DNA of 64,000 nucleotides from Sedimenticola sp. (GTDB lineage Bacteria > Pseudomonadota > Gammaproteobacteria > Chromatiales > Chromatiaceae): positions 372,001 to 436,000 of the forward strand of contig JAMOLT010000010.1 in NCBI GenBank assembly GCA_027068915.1, written 5' to 3'. The notes under the pieces are model-generated. The model searched no databases, was not told the origin of the DNA, and saw nothing but the letters and a program-made list of their open reading frames with translations. Shown piece after piece: positions 26,529-36,229 of this stretch. The first letter of the stretch is position 1. The number at the start of each line of letters is the position of its first letter. The translations under genes were made by a program, and so were the position numbers.

Positions 26529-27106
26529 TTTCCTCCCCCCGGGAGATACCCCACCAGGCCGAAGCTCACATCCAGCTCATAGCCTTCTACGCGATTCTGG
26601 CGCCGTCCCTTGACCGTGCGGCGACTGCGTATGGAGATATTCTGCACCATGATGATGGGCAGCTGCCCTTCCAGTTCGTGCAAAACCTTGGCCAGGGCCT
26701 CCACATCTCCTTTCATGCGCACTTTGATCTCGATTTCCTGAGTGTCGCCGTCCTTGTCCGCATCAAGCTTTTGGGTGCTGATCAGCTTTCCCCCTGCCCC
26801 GGTAATGATTTTCTTTACCCGGTTCTGCAGCTCTGCCGCCGCCAGCTCCGGGTTTGCTGCAGCGATAAAATAGTTACGTTTGCGCAAATCCTGACGCAGC
26901 GCCTTGAGACGCTTTTCCAGCAGGGGACGGCTGTCGAGAAGGCGCTGATAACGCTCGATATGATCCACTGACTGGCTGGCGGCAGCATCATAAAACTGCA
27001 TCTTGGACCACCAAGGCAGAAAAATCATGGCCAGAACAAACGCCACAGCCAGGAACAGGGCACCCAGCAACAATACGCATTTCCCATTATCAGTTCGCAG
27101 GTTCAT
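26525..27106 (-). CDS. gspM: Type II secretion system protein GspM
   Basis: 193 residues: one membrane helix near the N-terminus (VLLLGALFLAVAFVLAMIFLPWW), a helical stretch YQRLLDSRPLLEKRLKALRQDLRKR, then a ferredoxin-like domain with EIEIKVRMKGDVEALAKVLHELEGQLPIIMVQNISIRS. This is the GspM/PilO layout; the protein binds GspL in the inner-membrane platform. Stop and start codons overlap with both neighbours (TAATG upstream, ATGA downstream). Confidence 0.85.
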   Translation of the reverse strand: MNLRTDNGKCVLLLGALFLAVAFVLAMIFLPWWSKMQFYDAAASQSVDHIERYQRLLDSRPLLEKRLKALRQDLRKRNYFIAAANPELAAAELQNRVKKIITGAGGKLISTQKLDADKDGDTQEIEIKVRMKGDVEALAKVLHELEGQLPIIMVQNISIRSRRTVKGRRQNRVEGYELDVSFGLVGYLPGGGK

Positions 27107-28440
27107 TATCCACTAGCCCCCGACACCATGCGTTGCGGCGGCATGGCGGACGGACTGGGCCGGGGAGCAGCCCGCTCCATGTCCGTCCCATATTCAACTA
27201 CCGGCATGGGCGCCGGAGCTGGCGGTTGCGCTGGTGCCGGAACAGGCGCGTTTCCGGTGCTGGCTGGTTCAACGGCAGGCATAGATGGAGCGACTTTGCC
27301 CTCTTTCACTTGCCCTGCAGGTGGCGCTCCCGTTGTTGGCGCGGGCGCGGGCGTTGCCGCCGCTCCCTGTTCCCCGGCGGACGCTGTAGCGACGCCGGTC
27401 AGATCACGGGGAAACGGCATATTGATATTGGCAGCAAGGTTGAATACTTCCTTGCCGCGCTGCTGGGTAACCGGCGAAAGAAAATGTGGATTATCGAAAG
27501 CAGGAGAATTCTGCAGCAAGCCGATCAACGAAGACGCGGAGCTGGATGTGCCGTTGATGGTCAGGGTCTTGCCCTTTACTTCCATGCGTTGCAGTGAGGT
27601 GTCGTCCGGCAGCAAGTTGGTCAACACTTGCAACACATCCAGCACTGGCGGGAAGGTCTGCCATTGATCACGAATCACTTCCAGAGCCTTGATCTCTTCG
27701 TCCGCCCGCTCACGCAATTCCATGACCTTACCCGCCTTGCCACGCAGTGCCGCCTCTCTGGATTGCAGGGAAATTGCTATTTCGCGCTTCTGCCACAAGG
27801 GCAGCGCCATTGCAGTGGCCAGTAGCACAACCACCAGGGCTGCCGGCGCCATACGCTGGGCCAGGCGCTTTAGGTTCAGCCTGGGACGCAACGCTGGCGG
27901 CAGCAGGTTTGCATCATCCCACAGACCAGCAGCGCTGAGGCTGTCTACCGCTATACCCGCCGAACGCAACACACCCAGCCAGTCGTCCACTCGCTTGCGC
28001 GGCACCAGCGCCACTTCCACCGGAAGCATGTCTGCGCCTTCCCTGCGGGCATTGAGGTGGAAGTCGAAATACACCTGCTCAGCGGAAAAGGGAGTGAAGC
28101 GATCCAGTTCGAAACTGATTACCTGGCGCAGATTTTCCCGGGCTGCCGCAGGCAAGGCAATGGTGCGACTCAGCAACCAGTCAACAGGAAGCAAGACAGC
28201 AAGAGGATGTTCATGAGACTTGAGCAGGGCGGAAACGGCAGGATCGACAACTGTACTGCCCAGAAGGACTTCGCCCAGTTTCTTGCCATCCCGGTACAGC
28301 TCGGCGCGTTCCCCCCGTATTTCCAGGATGTAGGGCGTAACGCCGGAAGCAACACGTTCGGCCAGCGCTCCAGGCAGACAGGCCAGCAAACGCTGCCGCC
28401 AGAAGCGAAGCCTGGCCAGACTGGAAAAATTCATGTCCAT
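27106..28440 (-). CDS. gspL: Type II secretion system protein GspL (PilM/PilN-like fusion)
   Basis: 444 residues. The first 190 residues (LGEVLLGSTVVDPAVSALL, VLLPVDWLLSRTIALPAAARENLRQVISFELDRFTPF) form the actin-like cytoplasmic domain of GspL/PilM. A membrane helix (ALVVVLLATAMALPLW) follows and then a PilN-like periplasmic domain with LLPDDTSLQRMEVKGKTLTINGTSSSASSLIGLL. About 90 C-terminal residues are Pro/Ala-rich, longer than usual. GspL anchors the GspE ATPase to the membrane. Confidence 0.87.
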   Translation of the reverse strand: MDMNFSSLARLRFWRQRLLACLPGALAERVASGVTPYILEIRGERAELYRDGKKLGEVLLGSTVVDPAVSALLKSHEHPLAVLLPVDWLLSRTIALPAAARENLRQVISFELDRFTPFSAEQVYFDFHLNARREGADMLPVEVALVPRKRVDDWLGVLRSAGIAVDSLSAAGLWDDANLLPPALRPRLNLKRLAQRMAPAALVVVLLATAMALPLWQKREIAISLQSREAALRGKAGKVMELRERADEEIKALEVIRDQWQTFPPVLDVLQVLTNLLPDDTSLQRMEVKGKTLTINGTSSSASSLIGLLQNSPAFDNPHFLSPVTQQRGKEVFNLAANINMPFPRDLTGVATASAGEQGAAATPAPAPTTGAPPAGQVKEGKVAPSMPAVEPASTGNAPVPAPAQPPAPAPMPVVEYGTDMERAAPRPSPSAMPPQRMVSGASG

Positions 28441-28442
28441 CT

Positions 28443-29375
28443 TCAGCCTTCTTCCTGCTGGAGCGCTACCCGCCCCAGAGACTGAAGTTTGCCGAATTTT
28501 TTCTGTAACAACATATAACCTTTGCGTGTCTTGGATTCGATGCCAACAACCATTTCTCCCTGGGACTTTCCTCCGCCAGAGAGATCCACTTCGGCAACCA
28601 GCCGAAAGCGTGTGCCTTTGCCCACCTTCAAAAAGGCGCCGCCAAATGCCGGAGCGGGAACCGGCAGCCCTTGCTCCAGTGCCTGCTGGCGCTCAAGCAG
28701 ATATTGGTCGACCTGCACCGGCGTTACACCGGGTATGGCCAGCAACACCGCTCTGGAGGCAAATGCGGGATTGACTGTACGTTGCCGCGCATCCACGGTC
28801 AATGCCCCGGCCAGCTTTTTGTATAACTGAGGAGTGATTCCTGCGACCTGCTGCAACTCTTCGATAGACAGAAACACCCCGTCACGAGCGCCGATGGGAC
28901 GCCCCAGGGCACGATAGTCCCGATCCTCTGCGCCCTGGGCGTGGGTGGCGTTATCAGGATCACGCCAGTCCAGGATCGCATCCCGCACCGCCATTGCCTG
29001 CTCCTCTTCCAGCCCGAAAGACTCCAGCAGGCTTTGCAGCATCTGCGCATTCACCTGATTGAGATCGATGCGCGCATTTTCCGGCATGGCGCCGATCCAG
29101 ATGGTCTTGCCGGCGAATGTCCAGGGGTGCAAACGCCCGTCCACCGGCCAGGGATTGTCCTCAGGGGAACGGGCGCGCCTTTCCAGCATCAGCATCATGA
29201 AATTCAACCCGGCGCTGACCAGCGCCCTTCCCTCACGCTCCTGGCGAATGTTGCTGGTCATGGCAACCCCGGTGCGCTGTACCATGGACATGGAGCCGGC
29301 GATCACGCTGAGCAATACGATTACCCACAATACCAGCACCAGGGCGATTCCCTTTTGTCGTACCGACCTCATCAT
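28443..29375 (-). CDS. gspK: Type II secretion minor pseudopilin GspK
   Basis: 310 residues from the ATG at 29375, two bases after the gspJ stop. The prepilin site is MMRSVRQKG / IALVLVLWVIVLLSVIAGSM with the hydrophobic helix typical of GspK, which lacks Glu at +5. The large globular insertion with RIDLNQVNAQMLQSLLESFG and the helix-hairpin-helix-like VDQYLLERQQAL fits the family. GspK caps the pseudopilus tip with GspI and GspJ. An ATG at 29414 would add 13 residues overlapping gspJ. Confidence 0.9.
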   Translation of the reverse strand: MMRSVRQKGIALVLVLWVIVLLSVIAGSMSMVQRTGVAMTSNIRQEREGRALVSAGLNFMMLMLERRARSPEDNPWPVDGRLHPWTFAGKTIWIGAMPENARIDLNQVNAQMLQSLLESFGLEEEQAMAVRDAILDWRDPDNATHAQGAEDRDYRALGRPIGARDGVFLSIEELQQVAGITPQLYKKLAGALTVDARQRTVNPAFASRAVLLAIPGVTPVQVDQYLLERQQALEQGLPVPAPAFGGAFLKVGKGTRFRLVAEVDLSGGGKSQGEMVVGIESKTRKGYMLLQKKFGKLQSLGRVALQQEEG

Positions 29376-29377
29376 AA

Positions 29378-30073
29378 TCAGTACCCCGGAAGCTCGAAGG
29401 TCATTTCCGGCCATGCACCTTTTTGATCCTCGATCTGCATGCGCACCAGCATGGGCAGAAAGGGGTGATCATCCCAGCCATCCGTCCAACTGGCAAAATC
29501 ATCTCCCTTGTTCTCCACGCCGTAATAGGAAAAGCTCAGGCTCCTGATTTCATCGACAAGCACGGATTCACTGTACCAGGCGCGCAGCTCCGGCTTTTCC
29601 TTCTCACCCCGGAACACCGCCGCTCCCGATAGGGGGCGCCATTGCGGCAGTCCGGCATCACCGGAGAGCACTTCGGGATGGTACAGCCAGCGGCGCAAGA
29701 CCAGCTGTTTTTTGCCGTCCCGCAGCCCTTGTTGCAGGCGAATGATGTACAGCCCGCCACTGCCCAGATGGGCAGGCATGGGGCTGACGAACTCCACAGC
29801 CCGGGTATTGCCCTTGAAGAAAAAAACATTGCCGCCTTCCGATTCCACATGGCTGTTCAAGGCTCTGGCCTGGCGGAACCGGTCGGACAGATACTGCCAC
29901 ACCATGCTGATGCTGGTATCCCGCTCCAGCCGCGTCTCGCTCGCATCCCAGGCCTTTCCGGCAAAACGCAACGCACCGAACAGCAACAGCATCATCAGGC
30001 CGATGAGCGCCAGGGAAATGATCATTTCCAGCAGGGTAAAGCCTCGCATATGGCATTTTTCGACTGCACGCAT
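29378..30073 (-). CDS. gspJ: Type II secretion minor pseudopilin GspJ
   Basis: 231 residues. Prepilin cleavage motif MRG / FTLLEMIISLALIGLMMLLLFG with the conserved Glu at +5. The start at 30073 overlaps the gspI stop as TAATG; an internal ATG (30049) would give a shorter leader of three residues and is also possible. The soluble part (FVSPMPAHLGSGGLYIIRLQQ, VLVDEIRSLSFSYYGVENKG) matches GspJ. Part of the pseudopilus tip complex. Confidence 0.9.
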   Translation of the reverse strand: MRAVEKCHMRGFTLLEMIISLALIGLMMLLLFGALRFAGKAWDASETRLERDTSISMVWQYLSDRFRQARALNSHVESEGGNVFFFKGNTRAVEFVSPMPAHLGSGGLYIIRLQQGLRDGKKQLVLRRWLYHPEVLSGDAGLPQWRPLSGAAVFRGEKEKPELRAWYSESVLVDEIRSLSFSYYGVENKGDDFASWTDGWDDHPFLPMLVRMQIEDQKGAWPEMTFELPGY

Positions 30074-30447
30074 TATTTGTCGCTCAAGCGCAAGGTATCG
30101 AGAACATAGCTGCGATGGCGTCCGCCATCTCCCCAGCTCACTTTTACATGCACCCGATAGGGCTTGAAGCTTCGGGGAAGATCTTCCAGTTCTTCGTAGG
30201 ACAGCACATCCACCTTCCAGCGAAAGCCATTTTCCTCGCCCTGCTCGCTGCCCTGGCGCAGGGGTACCTGATCAGCCACTTCCGCCAGCTTGGATTCGGC
30301 AACGATCATGGCGCTGGTGTATTCACCGGCCACGGACAGATTGCGCAGGCTGCCGCCAAAGGCCTGATACAAGGCGCCAAGAGACATGGCCAGGATAGCG
30401 AAGGCCACCAGCACTTCCAACAGGGAGAAGCCCCGTTGATGCCGCAT
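30073..30447 (-). CDS. gspI: Type II secretion minor pseudopilin GspI
   Basis: 124 residues, with the leader MRHQRG / FSLLEVLVAFAILAMSLGALYQAFG, a canonical GspI N-terminus with the Leu-Glu at +4/+5. SAMIVAESKLAEVADQVPL and ENGFRWKVDVLSYEELEDLP follow the family pattern. GspI nucleates the minor pseudopilin complex. Shares overlapping start/stop codons with gspH and gspJ. Confidence 0.9.
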   Translation of the reverse strand: MRHQRGFSLLEVLVAFAILAMSLGALYQAFGGSLRNLSVAGEYTSAMIVAESKLAEVADQVPLRQGSEQGEENGFRWKVDVLSYEELEDLPRSFKPYRVHVKVSWGDGGRHRSYVLDTLRLSDK

Positions 30448-30899
30448 CAGCTTTCCGGCTCCACATCCAGAATGCGCACCTTGCCGGTCAGCCAGTCCAC
30501 ATCGATGCCGAAAGCGCGCTCACCATAGCTCAGGGTGATGCGCCCGCCAGTAGAACCGCCATCGGGGAAAAAGCGGATCGCACCAATGCTTTCCCCACGG
30601 GTTTCGCTTTCTGCTGTGAGCAATTCGATCTTCAGCTTTTCAGAAATGGAATAATTCTTCTTTCTGCCTGTAACCTGAAAGCTGTGTTTCTCGACGTTCA
30701 GGGTCAAGGTGGACTCTTCCCGGGCGGTGAGCGCATGGTTGCGGGCAAAGCGCAGCCCGGCAGCCAGCTCCCGGGAAGCAGATTTGAGTTGAGTGCCGGG
30801 CAGGGCGCTGGAAATCATCGGCGGCACCAAGGTCATCAATATGGCCATCAGCGCCATGACCACGATTAGCTCCAGCAGGGTAAAACCCCTGACCCGCAC
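30447..30899 (-). CDS. gspH: Type II secretion minor pseudopilin GspH
   Basis: 150 residues if started at the GTG at 30899, giving the leader MRVRG / FTLLELIVVMALMAILMTLVPPMI. This start lies 4 bp after the gspG stop. The frame extends further upstream to 31067, but those codons overlap gspG and would bury the prepilin site, so they are not used. Later motifs: RELAAGLRFARNHALTAREESTLTL and IRFFPDGGSTGGRITL, typical of GspH/FimT. Confidence 0.88.
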   Translation of the reverse strand: MRVRGFTLLELIVVMALMAILMTLVPPMISSALPGTQLKSASRELAAGLRFARNHALTAREESTLTLNVEKHSFQVTGRKKNYSISEKLKIELLTAESETRGESIGAIRFFPDGGSTGGRITLSYGERAFGIDVDWLTGKVRILDVEPES

Positions 30900-30903
30900 T
30901 ACA

Positions 30904-31305
30904 CTATTGCCAGCTGGTGATGTCCTTGCTCTCACCCTCACCGCCGGGGCTGCCATCAGCGCCATAGGAAACGATATCGAAATCACCATGCTCGCCGGGG
31001 AAGCGGTATTGATAGAGGTTTCCCCAAGGATCCTTGGGCAGCTTATCCAGCACCGGCTTGCCGCCATTGGCGCCTTTGGTCAGCTCTTCCAGGGACTGGG
31101 GATAACGCCCGGCGTCCAGCCGGTACAAATCCAGTGCACCCTTGAGGCTGCCAATCTGGGCCACCGCCGCGTCATGTTTTCCCTTGCCGAACTGATCCAT
31201 AACCCTGGGCCCGACCAGACCGGCGAGCATGGCAAGAATCGCCAGCACCACAAGCAGTTCAAGCAGGGTAAAACCTGCGTTACCGCGATACTTTTTGATT
31301 TTCAT
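30904..31305 (-). CDS. gspG: Type II secretion major pseudopilin GspG
   Basis: 133 residues from the ATG at 31305 (GGAG 11 nt upstream). Leader MKIKKYRGNAG / FTLLELLVVLAILAMLAGLVGPRVMDQFGKGKHDAA is diagnostic for GspG. The C-terminal part KLPKDPWGNLYQYRFPGEHGDFDIVSYGADGSPGGEGESKDITSW carries the conserved calcium loop. It polymerises to form the pseudopilus that pushes substrates through GspD. Confidence 0.96.
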   Translation of the reverse strand: MKIKKYRGNAGFTLLELLVVLAILAMLAGLVGPRVMDQFGKGKHDAAVAQIGSLKGALDLYRLDAGRYPQSLEELTKGANGGKPVLDKLPKDPWGNLYQYRFPGEHGDFDIVSYGADGSPGGEGESKDITSWQ

Positions 31306-31393
31306 ACTACTTTTTTCTCCATTCAATATTCTGTACCTGAACTGAACCCGCAAACTCAGGCTCTGCGACATCACAGCACAGGCGGAACACCTG

Positions 31394-32602
31394 CTACATA
31401 GCCAGGTCATTGGCGCCAAGGATGGCCAGCATGATGGACACGATGATGCCGGCGACGATCAGCCCCAAGCCGACGATCAGCGCCGGCTCGAGAAGGGTCA
31501 GCAGGCGCTTTACGCTGGTACGCACTTCTCCGTCGAAAACATCCGCCACCTTGTTGAGCATGGGTTCCAGATCACCGGACTCCTCACCGACTTTGATCAT
31601 CTGCAGCGCCAGAGGGGGAAGTATACCTTTTTCAATCAAGGGGTCGGCCAGTCCTTTGCCGCGTTTGAGACTGTCCGCCGCTTCTGCAATGGTTTCGGCA
31701 ACCACTGTGTTGTTTATGACATCTTTCACCAGATTTAGTGCCGCCAGCAACGGCAGGCCATTGTGCAGCAGGGTGGCGAGGGTGCGGGTGAAACGCGCCG
31801 TCTCTACCTTGGCGATGAGATCACCCAGCAGCGGCCAGCCCAGCAGGCGTTTGTCCCAGCGCCTTTTCACCTCCGGCCGGGCAAAATGCCTGCTGGCAAA
31901 GGCGGTGCCGAGAAAAATTCCCGAGAGAATCGCCCACCAATAGTTGGTCAGGGCATTGCCGATGTTCACCACGATCTGCGTGGGCAGGGGCAAGGCCTTG
32001 CCCATGTCGGCGAACATCTGGCTAAATTGCGGCACCACACCCACCAGCAAACCGATCACGGACAATCCCGCCACTGTGAGCAATATGGTGGGATACACCA
32101 GGGCGGAGCGCACACTTTCCCGCAGATCCTGGGAGCGTTCGAGATAGTCGGTAAGGCGCTGCAACACGCTGTGCAGCACGCCGCCCGCTTCTCCCGCCTT
32201 CACCATGCTGATGTACAAGGGGGAGAAGGTCTTGCCCTGGGCTTCCAGGGCGGAAGACAGGGTATCACCGCCCTGCACTTTCTCGCGGATGCTTTCCATG
32301 GCACGCACCAGGGCTTCGTCTTCGGACAATTCAGCCAGGATCTGCAGGGCACGATCCAGGGTCATGCCCGCTTCCAAAAGGGTCGCAAGCTCTCGGGTGA
32401 AATGCAGAATCTGCTCCTGGCTCACCTTGGGCCTGCTGCGCTTGAACAGCCCCTTGAGCCCACTACCCGCACGGCTGGTGCGAATGGGCATGAGTCCGTC
32501 CTGCTGCAACTGGCGTACCAGCGCGGCTTCATCTGCGGCTTCCAGCTCCCCCTCCTCCACTTCTCCGTTGGCGCGAACTGCTTTGTAACTGAACAAAGGC
32601 AT
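31394..32602 (-). CDS. gspF: Type II secretion inner-membrane platform protein GspF
   Basis: 402 residues, three membrane helices and two copies of the T2SSF domain: QILHFTRELATLLEAGMTLDRALQIL and the repeat RFTRTLATLLHNGLPLLAALNLV. GEAGGVLHSVLQRLTDYLERSQDLRESVRSALVYP and GEESGDLEPMLNKVADVFDGEV are the matching second motifs. GspF transmits GspE motion to the pseudopilus base. Overlaps gspE by 1 bp (start and stop share ATGA); 88 bp separate it from gspG. Confidence 0.95.
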   Translation of the reverse strand: MPLFSYKAVRANGEVEEGELEAADEAALVRQLQQDGLMPIRTSRAGSGLKGLFKRSRPKVSQEQILHFTRELATLLEAGMTLDRALQILAELSEDEALVRAMESIREKVQGGDTLSSALEAQGKTFSPLYISMVKAGEAGGVLHSVLQRLTDYLERSQDLRESVRSALVYPTILLTVAGLSVIGLLVGVVPQFSQMFADMGKALPLPTQIVVNIGNALTNYWWAILSGIFLGTAFASRHFARPEVKRRWDKRLLGWPLLGDLIAKVETARFTRTLATLLHNGLPLLAALNLVKDVINNTVVAETIAEAADSLKRGKGLADPLIEKGILPPLALQMIKVGEESGDLEPMLNKVADVFDGEVRTSVKRLLTLLEPALIVGLGLIVAGIIVSIMLAILGANDLAM

Positions 32603-34335
32603 CAGTCTTCCGCCACCCTGGCGACTTCTTCCAGGGTAGTCAGGCCGGTGACAGATTTTCGCAGACCATCGCGCCGCAGGGTATCCATGCCATCGTCGAT
32701 GGCCGCCCGCTGGATTTCCCCGGCATTGGCATGGCGCATGACCAGGCGTCGAATCTCATCGTTCATCACCAATGCTTCCGTCAGGGAAAGACGGCCGAAA
32801 TAACCGCTGCCGCCGCACTCCTCACAGCCAGATGGGTGGTACAGGGTGACGGCCTCGCCATCTGCGCTGAATTCGTCCAGACCCAGTTCGTCCACCAGCT
32901 CCGGCAGAGGCTCATATGCCTCCTTGCAGTGCTGGCACAGCCGCCGCACCAGACGCTGGGCGAGAATGCCATTGATGGTAGAGGTAATCAGATAGTCATC
33001 CACCCCCATGTCCAGCAGCCGGGTGATGCCACCTGCCGCGTCATTGGTATGCAGGGTAGACAGCACCAGGTGGCCGGTGAGGGCGGATTGCACGGCGATG
33101 CGGGCGGTTTCCAGATCCCGCATCTCCCCCACCATGATGATGTCCGGATCCTGGCGCACGATGGAGCGCAGGGCGCTGGAAAAGGTGAGGTCGATCTGTG
33201 GTTTGACCTGGATCTGGTTGATGCCCGCCACCTGATATTCCACCGGGTCTTCCACGGTGATGATCTTCTTTTCCGCTGTGTTGAGGCGGCTCAGGGCGGT
33301 GTACAAGGTGGTGGATTTACCGCTACCCGTGGGGCCGGTGACCAGCACGATGCCATGGGGCATGTCGAGGATATGCTTGAAGCGCTTCAGCGGCTCACCA
33401 TCGAAACCCAGCGCACCAAAATCGAATTTCACACTTTCCTTGTCCAGCAGGCGGATGACCACGCTCTCACCAAACATGGTGGGCACGGTGGACACCCGCA
33501 AATCCAGCTCCTTACCCTGCACCCGCAGGCTGATACGCCCGTCCTGGGGCAGGCGGCGCTCGGCAATATTGAGCTTGGCCATGAGCTTGATCCGGGAAAT
33601 AATGGCAGCGGTGGAATGGGCCGGGGGCGCCTCGCTTTCGGAGAGTACGCCATCGATACGGTAGCGCACCTTGAGCTGTCCCTCGAACGGCTCGACGTGA
33701 ATATCCGAGGCCCGGGATTCCACCGCCCGCTGCACGATGAGGTTCACCAGGCGGATCACCGGGGCTTCGCTGGCCAGGTCTTTGAGGGTTTCCACATCGG
33801 CCTCGCCTTCGTCGCCTTCACCCAGGCCATCGAGGATTTCCCCCATGGCGGAGCGGCCAGCGCCGTAGAGCTTTTCGATGGCGTTATCGATATCGGTGGG
33901 CAGGGCGACCACGGGCTGCACTTCATGGCCGCTGGCGGCTTCCATGGCGCTGCGGGCAAATTCATCACCGGGATCGGCCATGGCCAGATACAGGCGCTCA
34001 TCCTCCAGATACAGAGGCAGCACCCGGGATTCCTTGAGGAAACGCTGGGATACGGCATCCTCCAGCAAGGCAACATCGGGAAAGGCTTCGGTATCGATGA
34101 TTTCCAGGCCCAGCTCCTGAGCAAAGGCCTGAGCCAGATCCCGCTCGGAAACCAGCCCCAGCTTGTGCACCATATGCCATACGGAAAAACCGCTTTCCGC
34201 CGCCAGCCGCGCTGCGCGCGCATAGTCCTGGGTGGACAGCTTGCCCGACGTTTCGAGCAGGGCTGCCAGGCGGCCATCGCTGCCCACAGCGGTCAGATCT
34301 TCTTCAAGGGTGGTTTCTGCTCGTTCTGTATTCAT
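32602..34335 (-). CDS. gspE: Type II secretion ATPase GspE
   Basis: 577 residues from the ATG at 34335 (AGGA 6 nt upstream). N-terminal GspE_N domain, then the ATPase: GPTGSGKSTTLYTAL (Walker A), VEDPVEY (Asp box), DPDIIMVGEMRDLETA (Walker B) and LSTLHTNDAAGGITRLLDMG (His box). The C-terminal zinc module has LCQHC and GCEECGGSG, i.e. four cysteines as in GspE. The gene starts inside the end of the upstream sugar-dehydratase gene (32 bp overlap), so the two are on one transcript. Powers pseudopilus assembly. Confidence 0.96.
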   Translation of the reverse strand: MNTERAETTLEEDLTAVGSDGRLAALLETSGKLSTQDYARAARLAAESGFSVWHMVHKLGLVSERDLAQAFAQELGLEIIDTEAFPDVALLEDAVSQRFLKESRVLPLYLEDERLYLAMADPGDEFARSAMEAASGHEVQPVVALPTDIDNAIEKLYGAGRSAMGEILDGLGEGDEGEADVETLKDLASEAPVIRLVNLIVQRAVESRASDIHVEPFEGQLKVRYRIDGVLSESEAPPAHSTAAIISRIKLMAKLNIAERRLPQDGRISLRVQGKELDLRVSTVPTMFGESVVIRLLDKESVKFDFGALGFDGEPLKRFKHILDMPHGIVLVTGPTGSGKSTTLYTALSRLNTAEKKIITVEDPVEYQVAGINQIQVKPQIDLTFSSALRSIVRQDPDIIMVGEMRDLETARIAVQSALTGHLVLSTLHTNDAAGGITRLLDMGVDDYLITSTINGILAQRLVRRLCQHCKEAYEPLPELVDELGLDEFSADGEAVTLYHPSGCEECGGSGYFGRLSLTEALVMNDEIRRLVMRHANAGEIQRAAIDDGMDTLRRDGLRKSVTGLTTLEEVARVAED

Positions 34336-36229
34336 CTGTTGTCCTGTAAGCCGAATCCACAGATTCCGGCTGTAAGGCGCACTCCCGTCCGCCGCCATGA
34401 TCCGCCCTTTCCGGCACCAGCCGGGTCAGCAAATCACTGAGTTTCCTGCAATCATATTCGCCGCAGGCGATTTCGGCATCTTCCATTGCCTGGGCAAGCT
34501 CTTCCCAGGGCATGGGGCGATAACGCGCCTGCAGTATCTTCTCATGCGCCGTGGCCTGCAGGGGCTCCTGTTCATGAAAGAGCTCCTCGTAGAGTTTTTC
34601 TCCCGGGCGCAATCCGATATATTCTATCGCAATATCCTCTCCGGGTTTTTTCCCGGACAGGCGAATCAGCTGTTCCGCCAGATACTGGATGCGCACGGGC
34701 TGCCCCATGTCCAGGACGAAGATCTCCCCGCCCTCGCCCAGCACACTGGCCTGCATGATCAGCTGGCAGGCTTCGCGGGTGGTCATGAAGTAGCGCTCCA
34801 TATCCGCATGGGTCACGGTTACCGGGCCACCTTTTTCAATCTGCTCCTTGAACAGGGGAACCACGCTACCCGTGGAGCCGAGCACATTGCCAAAGCGCAC
34901 GGTGATGAAGTTGGTGGAAGAGCGGTCATTGAGGTTCTGGCAATAAATTTCGGCAGCACGCTTGCTCGCCCCCATCACGTTCGCCGGATTGACCGCCTTG
35001 TCCGTGGAAATCAGCACGAATTCCTCCGCACCGCTCGCATTCGCGGCCAGGGCTACATTGCGTGTTCCAAGCACATTGTTGCGCATGGCTTCACGAATCT
35101 GCTGCTCCAGCAGGGGCACATGCTTGTATGCCGCGGCATGAAACACCACTTGGGGCCGGTAGTGGTCGAAAATGCGCTCGACCACCTTCCTCTCGGTAAT
35201 GTCCCCCAGATGGGGAAAGATCGCCAAATCAGGAAAGCTGTGGCGCAACTCCCGTTCCATGCAAAATAGATTGAACTCACTGTTTTCCACCAAAATCAGG
35301 CTTTTCAGCGACAGGTTCGCAAGCTGGCGGCACAGTTCCGAGCCAATGGAGCCACCGGCCCCGGTAATCAGCACCGAGCGCCCGGACAGATCCTCCCTGA
35401 TCGCCCGCCAGTCCAGCGCCACCGGATCACGCCCCAGCAGGTCTTCGATCAGCACTTCACGCAGCTGATCCACCCGCACATTGCCGGACATAAGCTCTTT
35501 CAGGGGCGGCACGGTGCGAAACGGCAGGCCGGTTTCTTCCACATGGGCGATGATGCGCTGCATCTGGGATTTGTCCGCAGAAGGCACTGCCAACATGATC
35601 AGATCCGCCGCCAGCTTGCGGGCGATGCGCGGCAGTTTTTCACAGCTGCCCATGACCCGCACACCATGGATCTCCCGACCCCGCTTGTTGGCATCATCAT
35701 CAACAAAGGCCAGGGGCAGATAAGCACGCTGAGGATCGCGCAACAGATCCCGCACCAGCATCTCCCCGGCACTGCCCGCACCCACCACCAGCACCCGCTG
35801 GGCGCTCTTGCTGCGTGTGCCCTGGTCCTTGATAAAGCGATACACCATGCGCGGCACACTGAGAAAGATCATCAGCAAAATACCGTATAACACCGGCACC
35901 GAGCGTGGCACGCCGGTAAAATCCCGAAACAGCCACAACAGCAGCGTCGCCAGCACCAGTCCGGTCAATACAGCCTTGCCAATGCGAATCATGTCCGGCA
36001 GGGAGGCGAAACGCCACACCCCCCGATACAGACCGAACAGCCAGAACACCAGAACCTGCACCGGAACCAGCACAAACAAGCTGGCCAACGCCTGCTGCCA
36101 GAACCAGTCAGGCACGGCTTCCAGATTGAAGCGCAGGATATAGGCTCCCAGCCAGGCCAGCGGAATCATCAGCAGGTCATGGAGAAACGCCATGCCCCGG
36201 TTGAGCAGCCTGTCTGCCAGCTTTCTCAT
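34304..36229 (-). CDS. Nucleoside-diphosphate-sugar epimerase/dehydratase (CapD/WbpM/PglF type)
   Basis: 641 residues. About 120 N-terminal residues contain four membrane helices (LHDLLMIPLAWLGAYILRF), then a CoA-binding-like Rossmann domain (VLVVGAGSAGEMLVRDLL), then the SDR catalytic domain: ITGAGGSIGSELCRQLANL, VFHAAAYKHVPLLE and LISTDKAVNPANVMGASKRAAE. The usual catalytic tyrosine position reads Met, as in the short WbpM/CapD group. These enzymes make UDP-4-keto-6-deoxy sugars such as QuiNAc/FucNAc precursors for surface glycans. Overlaps the transferase gene by 1 codon step (ATGA) and gspE by 32 bp. Confidence 0.92.
   Translation of the reverse strand: MRKLADRLLNRGMAFLHDLLMIPLAWLGAYILRFNLEAVPDWFWQQALASLFVLVPVQVLVFWLFGLYRGVWRFASLPDMIRIGKAVLTGLVLATLLLWLFRDFTGVPRSVPVLYGILLMIFLSVPRMVYRFIKDQGTRSKSAQRVLVVGAGSAGEMLVRDLLRDPQRAYLPLAFVDDDANKRGREIHGVRVMGSCEKLPRIARKLAADLIMLAVPSADKSQMQRIIAHVEETGLPFRTVPPLKELMSGNVRVDQLREVLIEDLLGRDPVALDWRAIREDLSGRSVLITGAGGSIGSELCRQLANLSLKSLILVENSEFNLFCMERELRHSFPDLAIFPHLGDITERKVVERIFDHYRPQVVFHAAAYKHVPLLEQQIREAMRNNVLGTRNVALAANASGAEEFVLISTDKAVNPANVMGASKRAAEIYCQNLNDRSSTNFITVRFGNVLGSTGSVVPLFKEQIEKGGPVTVTHADMERYFMTTREACQLIMQASVLGEGGEIFVLDMGQPVRIQYLAEQLIRLSGKKPGEDIAIEYIGLRPGEKLYEELFHEQEPLQATAHEKILQARYRPMPWEELAQAMEDAEIACGEYDCRKLSDLLTRLVPERADHGGGRECALQPESVDSAYRTTDEYRTSRNHP

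Noticed and set aside
32731-34440. 569-codon plus-strand frame opposite gspE
   Set aside because: Antisense shadow of a clear GspE ATPase; no coherent motifs.
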